Assembly (NCBI GenBank): GCA_030248225.1
Contig: JASANE010029416.1
Coordinates: 1-64,000 of the forward strand
From: Trileptium ribeirensis
Lineage: Eukaryota > Nematoda > Enoplea > Enoplida > Thoracostomopsidae
DNA: 64,000 bases
Direction: 5' to 3'
The notes below the pieces were generated by a model. That model made no database searches. It was not told where the DNA came from and saw nothing but the letters and a program-made list of their open reading frames with translations. Numbering within the stretch: the stretch's first letter is position 1; every line of letters begins with the position of its first letter. Positions 22,000 through 34,100 of the stretch are shown one piece after another. The translations under genes were made by a program, and so were the position numbers.

Positions 22000-23780
22000 G
22001 TTTTGGGGATGGCCGGGAGGATAGAAAATGGCGCAGGTTTGGGGGTTTTTCGTGCGATGTTACGATTCTGCCTCAAACTGGTTGTCCCAGCTTAAAGGGA
22101 ATTTGCGAATATTTGTTCCGTGAGGTGGCACTGAGGAAATGACTATTTTGATGTAAACAAAAAATTTAAAGCAACGCTATCATTTTGAATGCAGCTAGTA
22201 CTTCGCGAAAAAGGGAGTGACGGAGAAAGACCTTCTTTAATGACGTCCTGAATTTGGCGTTTAACCTGCACCGAGTAGCTGGAGTTATGCACGCGTGGTA
22301 GGCGCTCTCCATTGTTTTACCCGCCTATAAAACGCGATAGCGAAACGAGCGATATTTCAACATTAAAATTAAAGGTGCTGCCTCGTTACATATACCGCAC
22401 AATGTGTCAGGCAAATTAAAACAGTATCGAGTTCAACAGTGTTAAATCTGGCTAAAGAAACCTTGTGAGTCGCTGATATCGAACAAGGTGATAAATTTTA
22501 GCAGCGTTTATCGACACAAAACAGTACAAGGATATGAGTTATTCAAGTTGTGTGCACTATGACTTCATTTTGTCCCACAGTCGACAGTAAGTATTCGAAT
22601 GTCTAGTAAACTTCTAGCTAACTGTTAGGACATATGTAATAGCTTCTCAGTCGGTTTGGTTTTGCAATATAGTCCGCTCGGACACCACAAATTGTTCGGT
22701 GTAGTTCTGGTGGCACACTCTATGAGCATAAATTAATATTTCTAAATTTTGTACATAAAATTTTAATATAGCGTGTAGTCCAAATTTATGAGTTTACAAA
22801 CATATCTGCGTCGGCAAATCCGTTTTACGAACGAAGAAAACCCAATGGAAATTTTATTGCAAGTAGTGCAAAATTGCTGCAAGTGCAAAAAAATTATCGC
22901 TTTGTTAATCGTATATACACCCACACTAAAGGTGTTGAAGCTCCGTCGGCTTAGGGAGGCAGATGTACGACGGGGGAGAAGGTCTCAGGAGTAGTTTCCC
23001 CTCCACTCCCCCACATCGATATTTTAGCGATTTTATCCCAATTATCGTTAACATTTTGCCGGGCAGAAAGGGAAGGGGGTGGTGCCCGACCCAAAGGGGT
23101 GACCCTGTCGATATATGTGACCAATACGTGCTCGTACGGGGTTCACCATCTTCCCTCGAAGCGACAGATCAGATCCCCCGACGTTTTTCCCACCCCGTCG
23201 ACGAATAGCAAAACGGACGCATACTACAAAGCACCAATTATTATTTCTTTTCGTATCTTAGTTTTATGATTGAAAATTTTATGGCTTACACACCGATAGC
23301 TAAGCCGTCTAATTCGCGAAAATTTGAGCCTGGCAAATACTGCCTAAATCCTTAGCCTCAAGATTATTTGTGTTACAAATATCAAGTACATATTACATAT
23401 AAAATTATATGATTGTTTCAGTGTATGGCATATTGAAACAAATATGCTTTAATAGGGTTGCATACATTAAATAGTACCGGTACGTTTGTGTTAACGGTTT
23501 TAATCATTTCAACCTCGGTCAAAATATGCCTGCCCAACTATAGCATATTTCTTAGCGGTTGAGAAATTGCATCCTCGTGTAGTCGCACACATGATTACGG
23601 CTTGTTAATGTAGAAAATGGTATCGGTGTATACGAGTTGGACAAAACTATGTTGTAACTACTACTACGGGCATATCAAATTTCTAAGCCAAAAATCGTTG
23701 AAAAACTTTATTAGTCTTCTGATATCTAAGTGAAATCAACCTTCTATATATATTCGCACCATCTAAAATGTTTCGTCACT
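22000..23780. other. Non-coding stretch, possible repeat fragment
   Basis: No supported gene. The part at about 22950-23210 is GC-richer, with G- and C-runs and TTTTAGCGATTTTATCCC-like words faintly resembling the 38.1 and 49.2 kb repeat family. The rest is AT-rich without recognisable signals. Confidence 0.4.
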
Positions 23781-23787
23781 TTACCTG

Positions 23788-24180
23788 TCAGACTGAAACA
23801 TAGATACATACTGCTCGACGTAATCCCACCATCGTACTAGTTTTGCCGAGTGAGTAAACATCCTGTGTGCAACAGTCTGCACCCCCATGTCGATGTTTAT
23901 GCAGATATACTGTGAAGACTGAAGCACTACATCGTGCTTTGCTAGGATAAGTTTGTAAATTCAGCCCGTTGTGCTCGGCCCATATAATCTTAAGTTGGGC
24001 CATGTTACATATCACGTGATGGTACAAAGAATTTACTATTGAAACCGCGGTATACAAATGTGTATCTGATGTCTGAGTAAATGACCCTGCAAAGCTGACC
24101 TTGCACACGCATTGTATTGTATTTAATTTATTTTCAACAGTCTCGTTTAAATTTACTAAATTTTTGTTTACTAGTAACAA
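23788..24180 (-). other. Open frame of 130 codons, unrecognised
   Basis: An open frame on the minus strand, without a recognised domain, rich in Cys and hydrophobic residues. It would begin at a non-ATG codon, and neither splice sites nor a promoter frame it. In DNA of this composition it may be chance; it is noted only because it is the longest frame between 20.6 and 30 kb. Confidence 0.15.
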
Positions 24181-24756
24181 TGCAAATACTTAAGCCATCC
24201 ACTGAGAGTTATATCCTGCCAGAGCATTATTTCGTAGCATATAATTCTTTTTACAAGCATTAAGAATATTCGCTATTCATTAGATAACTCCGCTAGATCT
24301 AAAAATTCAAGCTAAATTTACACTTTCTATTTTACATTTGCAGCAGTATATATACCATTATCGCCTCGTTCAATTTTAAGCACATTTAAATTGCGCGCCA
24401 ATTATTTACACTTTTTTTCGTCTGCTCAATACATTTCATATTATAACCGAAGAATAATTAAGAAGAATTTTGAGTTTATAAAAATTCCAACATGCTCCCT
24501 TCCTACCGCATGCTGTGACTGGTCATCCCTTAACCCAACTGACGTTGGTAACTTATGGCGTATATGTTTTTAGGAATGGACCATAAAAATAAGACATATA
24601 TACATCATTTATTGTACTAAAAGTACAACGGAAGTGGGAACGAAACACATGTTAATACAGATAATACATGTATGTCATTTTGTTTACCCGAATAGAATAG
24701 AAACAACTGTTAATCACACAAACACTGACAATTAGAATTTTTGATGTACCCCGTTT

Positions 24757-24825
24757 GCTGTGGCTCAGTCGTTAAGGGAGATTGATCATTGTACACCCAA
24801 AGATGTAAGTTTGTGCCAATGTACC
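24757..24825 (+). repeat. tRNA-like SINE-head candidate
   Basis: GCTGTGGCTCAGTCGTTAAGG resembles a pol III A box region, followed about 40 bases later by a poor B-box match (AGTTTGTGCCA). It lies directly before the TTAGGC-containing repeat at 24828. The evidence is weak. Confidence 0.3.
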
Positions 24826-24827
24826 TT

Positions 24828-25057
24828 TAGAGGTGCACGTAAAATACATGCCATGCCCTTGTCGATATACTAAGCGTAGGCCCTAGTCTTAGCCTAAGCT
24901 AAGGTACTATATAAGGCATGTACTAAGCCTTAGTCTTAGCATAAGCTGAGGTCCCTATATGAGCCATGTACTAAGCCTAACTAGGGAGGCTGCCGCCGAT
25001 AAACCTCCCGCTCTAAACTGTTCTTTTTCTAACGTTATGACGTCCGGCCCCTAAAAT
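24828..25057. repeat. TTAGGC-containing dispersed repeat, copy 2 (inverted, empty site)
   Basis: This is the reverse-complement counterpart of 21443-21830 without the hAT MITE. The ends read CTTTAGAGGTGCACGTAA and TTATGACGTCCGGCCCCTAAAA. The interior has several CTAAGCCT and CTTAGTCTTAGC words (degenerate TTAGGC on the minus strand) and the uninterrupted target CCCTATATGAGCCATG. Confidence 0.7.
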
Positions 25058-25059
25058 TA

Positions 25060-28000
25060 ACATACGCCTAAGTATTAAATCAAAGATATAGCGAAAAGTT
25101 TGAAAATCTCAGTTAGTATCTTACAAGGATTCCGGTATCGGCATGATTTTTGTTCCTGCCGGGACCGAAGCACGATTTTCGAGAGAGATGGTGATCCCTG
25201 GTATATTAACAGTTAAAACTGGCACATGAAACAATAAAACGTCATAACAGCAAAAAGTCATAACCGTATGTGTATACAAGTTGATATGTGATAAAGACTG
25301 ATCAACCAAGGTGGGCAAAAAACGTGTTGCCACTTGTCCATACGCCATGTTTACAAATCCACTCGCATGGCCAAGACGTGACGCAACAGCCGAGTGAGGA
25401 AAGTACTCAATATGAAGTTAAAGCTTACTATAGTATCGCAACTCAGGAACAAAAACTTAAACTAGATAGGGTTAGAATATAACTCATCTCAACCAGTCAG
25501 CTCTAGCTTAATAAAGCATCAAGCTATGTTGTTATTTCTTTAAAACGGGTCTATCAGAGAAGTTCAGCTGTTCAGTAAACAATTACCAGTGAAATGATCA
25601 GGCCACGTAGACTTGGAATATTACAAGGAATCGGTCACATTTTCACAGGATATTAGATGGTTGGGTTTAAACTGTTACAGTGCTCCAAGTCGAAATTATG
25701 TCAGTGAGGTTAAGTTTTTATTTCCGGTTTTCTGAAACATCTGTGAAAAATCAACCTTGCAACAATAAAATGGAGGCAATGTATATATGCTTTAGCTGCT
25801 CAACGTGGAATATTTACGTTTGTCTTTTCTTCGCTATTCACAGAAGGCTAATGAATTCATTAGACTGGGATTGCAATATATATATTGTGGAAAGTGCTAA
25901 AATGTAGATTGAAAGACCTGCTCAAAACAGTTCGCCGAGACACTAAACATTGTCTTGGACAGCAACAGCTCACTATAGGTATAAATCAAACAGCTAGCTA
26001 CATACATACGGACAATTATATACCTAACTGAGACTATAATAATGTCCCGTAAACAAGTTTGATTAAAAGAGATATCACTGTCAAACTGCATTCATCTTAA
26101 ATGACCCACTAGGCATACAAAATGAGCAAGGACAGTTGTTGCAAAAATCACCCTGAGAACTGGGCAAACGTCGTTTGATTTAACCAGTCTTCGTAAGTGG
26201 GCTGATTTGGTTACCAATCCTCCGGAGGACATGAACGGGGAGCTACACTACTAGAGACCGGCTCGTTAACCCTGCGAGCAGCCATCTTTGCAAATTAAGG
26301 CCAATAATCAAATAGTGCAATGGTTAATTGTTATACACCGTAAGCCGTAGTGCGGCAGTCCAGACAGAACCTAGACCGCTCTTCAAAAGAGCATGGAGTT
26401 TACAGGCCAAGCGGCTATATAATTTACTGGATTAGGATCAACTACAGACAGTTTACGAAACTTGGTGCCAACCAACCAAACAACTTTTGCGGGTATTCAA
26501 ATACTTCACGCAGCCTTTGGTCAGAACCGAAATAGGCATGAGCAAGCATTCCCACAGGGCATAGAGGGTTTATCTATCTGAGGATCCGACCGTCCTTCCC
26601 CACGACGTCCATCACCCCCTTGGTAGCCCAGAGTCCTGCCCTACTTCGGATCTCGATCCATGTATGTGCTTCACTATAAATCTCACTAGAACCAAAACAG
26701 GCAGTAGATCTGCTGCTACCTGATTACTGCACCGAGAAAGCTAGTGTCTCCAGTGTTGTTAGAGCCCGGGCGTCCTATCTGAGATCAAGATCTGCCAGAC
26801 ATGAGATCCACGGTCAAGCCACACGTACCACGCAGCATCACAGATCCGACGGGAGCAAAGGACGAATACGCCAAGAATAACGGAAAGGAGACTTAGCCTT
26901 ATAGCCTATACTTAATGGAGGGGTTGTGGGTTCGGAGCTTCCAGCGCAGGAGAGGAGATCTGGCGCCCCGGAGAGAGTTCTCAATGAAAATGGTTTTAAG
27001 CTCTAGCATCTAGCAGAAATCGTTTAAAACTGCCATTGTTGTCTTTGTATGTGTCACTATGTTCGTCATAATCAAAGGTTGCAAAAAAAATACAAATACT
27101 ATGGTGGTTACATGTACATTATAATATTTTTTGCAATTTTGATGGTTGCTGTTTTCATTAACTACTTAGCTATTTTAGAACTATAAGTATAATTGTTAAT
27201 TGATAAGCATTTATTGTTTATCGGTTATAAAGCGGATTAATTTCTGTTATAAAGTCGCGTAGTGATAACTCAGTAGGATAGAGTACCAGCTTGTTATTCA
27301 AGAGCGGGAGGTCGTGGGTTCGAATTCACCCTACCCAACTTTCAGCGGCTGCTTTTGTAATGTTTTTGTCTTCGAGCTCGTAGGATAGAGTACCAGCTTG
27401 TTATTCAAGAGCGGGAGGTCGTGGGTTCGAATTCACCCTACCCAACTTTCAGCGGCTGCTTTTGTAATGTTTTTGTCTTCGAGCTCGTATTGCTAGGCCT
27501 AAGCGAAAAATATATATCGTAGAGGCCGTACCGGCTGTGGTTATGTCATGCCGCGTGCTGACCCCGTTTGAAATATATACAATGGCTGTCGAAAGTTAGT
27601 CAACGTGAGATGAGATTCGTGGACGAGGAGCAGAGCTGAGCGTACTTTAACCGGTGCCTCGTGCTTTTGTTACCCTAGGGTCCTACATACGCGACCTAGT
27701 GCTTGAAGGCGGCTCGGAATAGACGCACAAGCGAAGCTTTTATCTATAAAATATTATTAAAGAGTTTATAAAAAATGTTACGGCCATCGTTTGAATCCAT
27801 ATTAACAGTTCCTAGTTGGCCCAGTACTACAGCGCGAGGCGGCTTTTAGATAATGTACAAGCTGTCTAGCGTGAGCGGGGACGCAAAGCTGCCTACATAT
27901 GCGTGCCGGCAATAAAGCTCCTTCAAGTCAAGTTGTTACTATGAGATTGAAAGACGAGAAATCGTACTCAAAGATCATTAGTAAGCCAACAAAGATTTAT

Positions 28001-30600
28001 CTTGCGGTACCTTAGTATTCGCAAACCTCCTATTACTAAAGTTATACCATGTATGAAGAAAGAAAACTATAATCTAATGATGCGGACTACAGCAGAACTA
28101 GAATGACTCGATAAGGATTTATATGCATTTTCATCAACAAAAGGTAATAATACAAAGTAGCTCTTGTTGGAAACAATTGAAAACAATGATTAATAATAGT
28201 AATATAATGCTTTATGAATCGGTATTTCTCCTCATCTAAAGCTTTTTAGCAATGTTTCTGACATGACTTTAAATCTTTTTTTAACAAAATACCCCTAGTA
28301 AAATGAGGCGCCTCGGTTGGAAACCAGGGTGAGCGGTTCATGCCCCCTGGCAAAATTTTCAGCGAATGGATAGTCCAGTATACTGGGATCTCTAAATTGG
28401 GTAGGGGCTTCCAAGTAAAGAGAGGCGATTCTAGACAGAGAAAGATGGTCTAGTCTACGCTCCATGCGTTACAAGAACATTCAGTGTGATGCAGTTTACG
28501 CGAGCCTGTCCAGCTGAAGGCAGTTTTCCACTAGGACTCCAACAAACTGACATGTTAATCGATAGATATTTAGCTTCCTCAGCCTCTTCAAAGTCCTATT
28601 AAGGCAATGTCATCGCAATACATTAAGTTTAATGTAACATTGATTTTTAATATATTTTAAATCCACAGTGTGCTAATTTAGTCCTTCAGCTGTTTTACTA
28701 TATATAAGTTTCAAAGACCAGGCTTTGGATCTGTCTTAGACTGTTCCGGTTATTCCCTGGTAAATAGCTATATATAACTTTGGTTTCTAAACAGAACTTA
28801 GCCCAATCGCGGCCGAATCTCTTTGATCTTTAAGGAGATATGACCAATTTAGAGTCTTCGGGATCCCAAGGGTCTATTTAAAATTCATCTTGAGACGACC
28901 CTACTCGGCAGGTGAGGTCTATAACAACGCGCCGCATATATATAGCTGTTTAGAGTTTTGCTTTCTGAACAAAATGGGCTCAACCGCAATCCAATTGTTT
29001 ATAGCCAATTTATAATTGCTGTAAATTGGGCAGAGATCATTCGTTAGTGTATCTATTAAGGGCGTCGCCCTGATAGTGTTTTCAGGGCTGTGCATCAATG
29101 TCAAATATCGTTCAATGACATACAAACCGTGTTTTGATAACATGGTTTTCTGGACAGTTCTCGTTAAATCGAAACATCGATCTCTTGCGTCTGCTGTCTG
29201 GGTCAAAGGTGAAAAGGTGAATTAATGGAATGCCGTGGGTTTCACGAATCCCATCCAAGGTTATCACTTCAGCGAACTGCTTATATCTTTCTGTCACCAC
29301 TAATCACCGGTCTTTAGTTTAATAGATAAGCTGTGCATGTAATAGGTTTATCACGGGCTACACACCCAATATTTGTAAAAATAGCCATTTTTATTTTATG
29401 GTCTCCTACTGAGTTTCATAAGTTTTTTAATCCGTAACTTTCTAATTGTTCTTTTTTGTTTGTTGATCACTCATGCCAACATGCATAATTGGATTGGATA
29501 ACTAGCCGAATTCCACCCAAAATGTAAAAGTAGATACATTAACTTAAGAATTAGGTTGCGGCAAGTCTTGTTTAGGCTATGTCTAGTACTATTGTGTGTT
29601 GTTTCTACGACAATAATTGGAAGTAGATTAAGGATTATATATTGACTTCGTAAGGCCTACTCGTAGTCTTCTATAGATTAAGTTTAGTCTAAAGGGTTGC
29701 ATCTTAAGTCAGTTTTGATTCGTGTAGTCATAAGTGACGACTATAAGTTCAAGTACTGATTTTATATAAGCCGTATTGTCGTAAAACAACAGCACGTGAC
29801 AGATTGTGTGGCAATCTTGTTACTGCTATGTCTTGAGTACTTTATTTGTATGGAATAGTATTTTACTTGACTTAGCGCATGTATGAATTTTTTTTCGAGT
29901 AAAAACGTATTATACTTCCTGCTACTGACGGCAGACTGGCGAGTATCAATTGGTACAAATTTTTAATTTTACAAACTTTCAAAATTTTAGTCACACAGTG
30001 AGCCTGCAGATTCTCGTAAAGCTGATTAAAATATTAACATAATGATAATAAAAATATGTGGTAAGTTCATCAGAGTTGGGTTGAATGAGAGAGTAGAGCA
30101 AGTAAACGAAACTTTTGCATTTCCGCAGATTACATAGATAGGATTCTGTCTTGTCGTTACCTTCGCTGGGTATGCTATTTTCTGACAGAACATCTAGGTT
30201 AGTGAGACAAAACGATGATTAAGTCATACCTAAATTATAATTTATCATACACCTTATTCACTCTTAACTGTATCTGAAGCGTCAGTCATTTTTGTGGAAT
30301 TGATCTTGGAATAATGAGCGTCGGACTTAATTATATTCCCCTCCCACTTTAGGACATTATTACACATCTTTAACGTTCGCGTTTCCAGGTACAGGTTTAC
30401 GTAATCCTGTAGTGGAAAAAGTTTATTATATATTTGTTTTTTTGTTTCTGCTGATTGTCTCTTGTAACGTAGCAGCCAGTTGTGGCGACTACTGTATTAC
30501 GTTGTAGTTCAACGTAAAAGTATCCAATTATTACATATATATCAGGTGTCTTGTGGAGTAGATCTTAAAATCTTATATAAGTCTGACGTATACTATATAG
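25060..30600. other. Long intergenic region
   Basis: No gene is supported. A GC-richer patch lies at about 26150-26980 without any recognised frame. A tRNA-like duplication is at 27274-27487. A fragment at about 28330-28370 (TTCATGCCCCCTGG) is an inverted relative of repeats at 33950 and 34220. The minus-strand ORF at 28919-29206 has no recognisable features. The last 600 bp before TRIQK probably hold its promoter and 5' UTR. Confidence 0.5.
27274..27487 (+). repeat. Exact 107-bp tandem duplication of a tRNA-like unit
   Basis: Two head-to-tail copies (27274-27380, 27381-27487) with a period of 107 bp appear identical. Each contains an A-box-like TAGGATAGAGTACC, a CTTG-TTATT-CAAG stem-loop and a B-box-like GGGTTCGAATTC. 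The T stem does not close, so this is not a functional tRNA; it resembles the tRNA-derived head of a SINE. Confidence 0.8.
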
Positions 30601-30631
30601 AAGATTATGTTATTTTAGCAATATAAATGAT

Positions 30632-30982
30632 ATGGGTAGGAAAGATGCAAGTGCGGTTCAAGCTCCAGTAGATCAGTATCGTAAACACATTGGCAAGCAA
30701 GACGTCAAAAAAGCATCGAAAGAAATTCGAAGTGTTAAACGAAAAGCTGCCGCAAAAGATGTCCCTCGTCGTAATGCCGGCTATGGCTGTCTTTTGCTAC
30801 TGCTCATACTTTTGCTCATAGTTCTCGTTTACACTCTGCTCTATTTTTATCTTCAGCACGAAAACGATCATATTAAACATTTCGTGAGCACGGTTAACGA
30901 AGCTTTCGACATACGCGTGAAACCACATCTTGTCAGCGTTGTGCAATACATGCAACGCTTTTTGCCTTTTAATTTGATGTAA
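30632..30982 (+). CDS. TRIQK: TRIQK family small ER membrane protein
   Basis: A single open frame of 116 residues. Its N-terminus MGRKDA...PVDQYRK.IGKQD.KK matches the family signature, with QxxK motifs at Q15-K18 and Q23-K26. A basic stretch (residues 26-47) is followed by one hydrophobic segment at about 52-73 (GCLLLLLILLLIVLVYTLLY), then a C-terminal tail of about 40 residues, longer than the 86-residue vertebrate protein. The family is known as a single-pass ER membrane protein of poorly defined function. The start has AUG in GATATGG, 15 bp after a splice-acceptor-like TTATTTTAG (30609-30617), so a 5' UTR intron or trans-splice site is possible. TMEM129 begins 184 bp after the stop on the same strand. 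Confidence 0.93.
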   Translation: MGRKDASAVQAPVDQYRKHIGKQDVKKASKEIRSVKRKAAAKDVPRRNAGYGCLLLLLILLLIVLVYTLLYFYLQHENDHIKHFVSTVNEAFDIRVKPHLVSVVQYMQRFLPFNLM

Positions 30983-31166
30983 ATCGCGCTACAATAATAA
31001 TAGCTTATTCATATTGTAACTATCGTGACTTTTATTGATCATTTAATAACTACCTGCGGTGCCGCATAACTAACATATACTAATCGTACATCCGCATTTG
31101 TTTCGCTATTAATTTCGATTAGATTATTGATTTGGGTATTATATATTGTGGGCTACATTTTTCACA

Positions 31167-34100
31167 ATGCTGAACGAATCCGTTTGGTTTTATTTATTTC
31201 CTTATGCTCTTATGTCACTTTGCATCGTTTTTCCGCCAACCGAATTTATTGCTGCTGGATTAACCATTGATTGGTACGTTAATTTTAGTTATTCATCTCA
31301 ACATGTGATCTCGACCGATACTGTTTACGTGGGGAATTCCCTAAGATAACAGTATTACATAATAGCTATTAAATATTGCAATATTAGTCTTTTTATTGAT
31401 AATATGTATGTACCTTCTTGCTCCATAGGTACCAGGGAATAACCGGAACTGAAATTTGCCGGGCCTTCCACTACACACCATTGCGTATACTGCGTCAAAT
31501 CGAATATGCTTACAAAGCTTGGAGCGTAGAATACACACTTCCGCTCTGTCTCCAGTCGCCTTCCTTTACTACACATACGTTTGTTACATGTTCTTCTGTA
31601 GGAAACTTGAAATTATTGGTTTATATGATTCTAAGAGAAAATAATAGATAGAAGGTAATTTTCTGATCAGTGGTCAGGTACACTGTTTATGCTAGCGCTG
31701 GACAAACAGTGCCCGTCAGTTAGATCATAATGATGATAACTTTCTAATCAGAATGCTATAAATGAGACACACTGTGATGCTGCTCGCACAGTTTCAATAA
31801 ATACAGTTCTTTGTCAAGAAAGCAGTTTCTAGTTGCGTTGCAGATAACGTTAGTTTATTTCAATTTAGACTTTTTTACCAAGTTTGCAAGCGCATTGGCG
31901 GGTTCTTGAAGCAATTTATGTTAGCCAAGCATACCCTAAGTACTTTTGCTTAAGCCATACTCTGTTACCGAGTTGGACCGGTCTAATTCAAACGTATCCC
32001 ACAGACTTCTGGATGTGTAAAATAGCTGCTATAGGCATCGACCTGGCTTTGATTTAACAAACTCCTGCAGGTTATTATGAAAAATTCCTGCTCAAATTAT
32101 GTGCCCTACTTACGTTTCACACGGCAAATTGGTTAGTTAATCTTTTCTTTTGCGTGGTTGTATTGGAGCTTGAACATTGTATAATATATATTACATATAT
32201 GTTTGGATCACAGATGAAGCAAAACGAAACGTACCACACCAAACTTTTTAAACCGGAATTCCGGTTCCGGTATGGTTTTTGCCCTTTGCCGGAACCGCAA
32301 CCGGAACACGATTTTCGCCGGAACCGGAACCGGAATTCCGGTTACTCCCTGATAGGTACTGATCATTTTGCTAGAGCAATTGTTTTGATTCATGTCTCAT
32401 TGATCGGTTCGATGGAGGAGGATTTAGCCTCGTTGCAACGAGGCTAAATGTTGTTAAAAAGATATTAACTATTGATTATAATGGAGACTGTTGGAAGCGT
32501 GAAGCCCCTGTTTGAACCACGACGGCGATCGGTCGTATACGATGTTAAACGGGAGACCATTCCACATCCAAACAATTCGGTACAAGAAAAAATTCCGGCC
32601 TATTTCCAACCGAGGAACATCAATCGTCTGGAGCCTGAAGTTATGACCACTAGTGACCAGAATATATTATGTTTGACACATTGCTAAGTGTTTAGTGACA
32701 TGATGGATACATGAACCAATAAATTCTGCGTAAATATAACAAAACAAAGTTGGTTGGATGTGTATGGCAGTTGTTTTGAGTATTCAGGTTGTGTTTTGAA
32801 AGTGATATATTATTCCTTATCTGCATTGAGCATGAGCCCCACCGTAAGAAGATAAGAGTACTTCAAATTGTAGCAGATTTCTTTAATATACGTACGTATA
32901 TTGCTTCAAGCATCACCTAAGGTATTTGTAATTCTTGTCATTTCGTACTGAAGTTAAGAAATGTATTATAGCTGGGAACTGCATTTCTGAAAAGATGAAG
33001 GTATATATCTTTACTATTACGTGGGCAGCATATTCTTACAGCTAGCCTCACATAAAGCACAATTGTTCTGGAACTAGCAATGCTTTTTCGTTCCTCCTGA
33101 ATGTAACGTCTGTACCTTTGACACTCCGTGTTGACGAAGAAAAGCAGAGTTTAATGTATATTTGTGCGATTAATTCTTGACGGGCACATTCGGTATATAT
33201 ACATTGATCAGATCAGGTTTTGATTTCATTTAAAATTTGTACTTCCGGTACCGGTTGCTCGTTGATCATGCTTCCCTGGTTGAGGAGGATCTACTAACAT
33301 TATTCAGTGATTTCTGACAAAAATGGAACCCACTGTTCAGATTGATTGACAAAAATTAGGTGCTTTCCTGATTCGATGCCCCATGTTGATTTTTGCTTTA
33401 ACCCGGTCAACGCAGACCTGATTGATACAAATAAACAATATTATTTCTAAAGCACTATTACGAAACAAAAATCGATTAAATTACACAAAAATTAGTTAAA
33501 ATTGCTTTTAACTTTAGATGTGTTAACAGTGTTTCTGGCAAGCATTATTAAATATTTTAGCGTTTTTCATTAGAAAACGCTGAATTTCAAAAATTTCATA
33601 CATGTTTGCAAAATTTGTGCGATTAGAGCAGAAAAATACATTTAACTGGCCTCTCCGCAGGAGCAAGATGGTACCTGGGGCACCAAGTCCAACCTGGTGG
33701 AACTGAAAACCTAGATAGTGTCTAATAATTTCATTTTATAGCGTTTTGCAAACCATTATAACATGTATGTAGTTTTTGTTGCTTTTAATAATATCTATTT
33801 AAGTAGTCCGCGCTTCATTTTATACTGGAAATTATCATAAACATTTATTCATTCAGCATTCATTTCATATCGTTTTTCAGACCATTACAACATGTATATA
33901 TTTTTTGCTGCTTATTTAATGCTGAGCTCTCCATTCGCTGAAAATTTTACCAGGGGGCATGAAACAGGGCCCCCCTGGTTCCGAACCGGGGGCGCCCGAT
34001 TTTGCCACGGGCATTTTGTCAAGAGAAAAGGGTTAAAAATCGTGTCAGAAACACTTCCAAAATGGTTTTGATGGAGAGAAAAAACGATTTTGAGGCAAAT

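Noticed and set aside
27265..27345. Functional tRNA gene
   Set aside because: The A and B box words are present and the D and anticodon stems can be drawn, but the T stem and acceptor stem do not pair, so it is only tRNA-like.
31146..31349. TMEM129 start at 31146
   Set aside because: That codon is TTG. The ATG at 31167 fits the family's N-terminal length, and the frame past 31273 runs into the intron.
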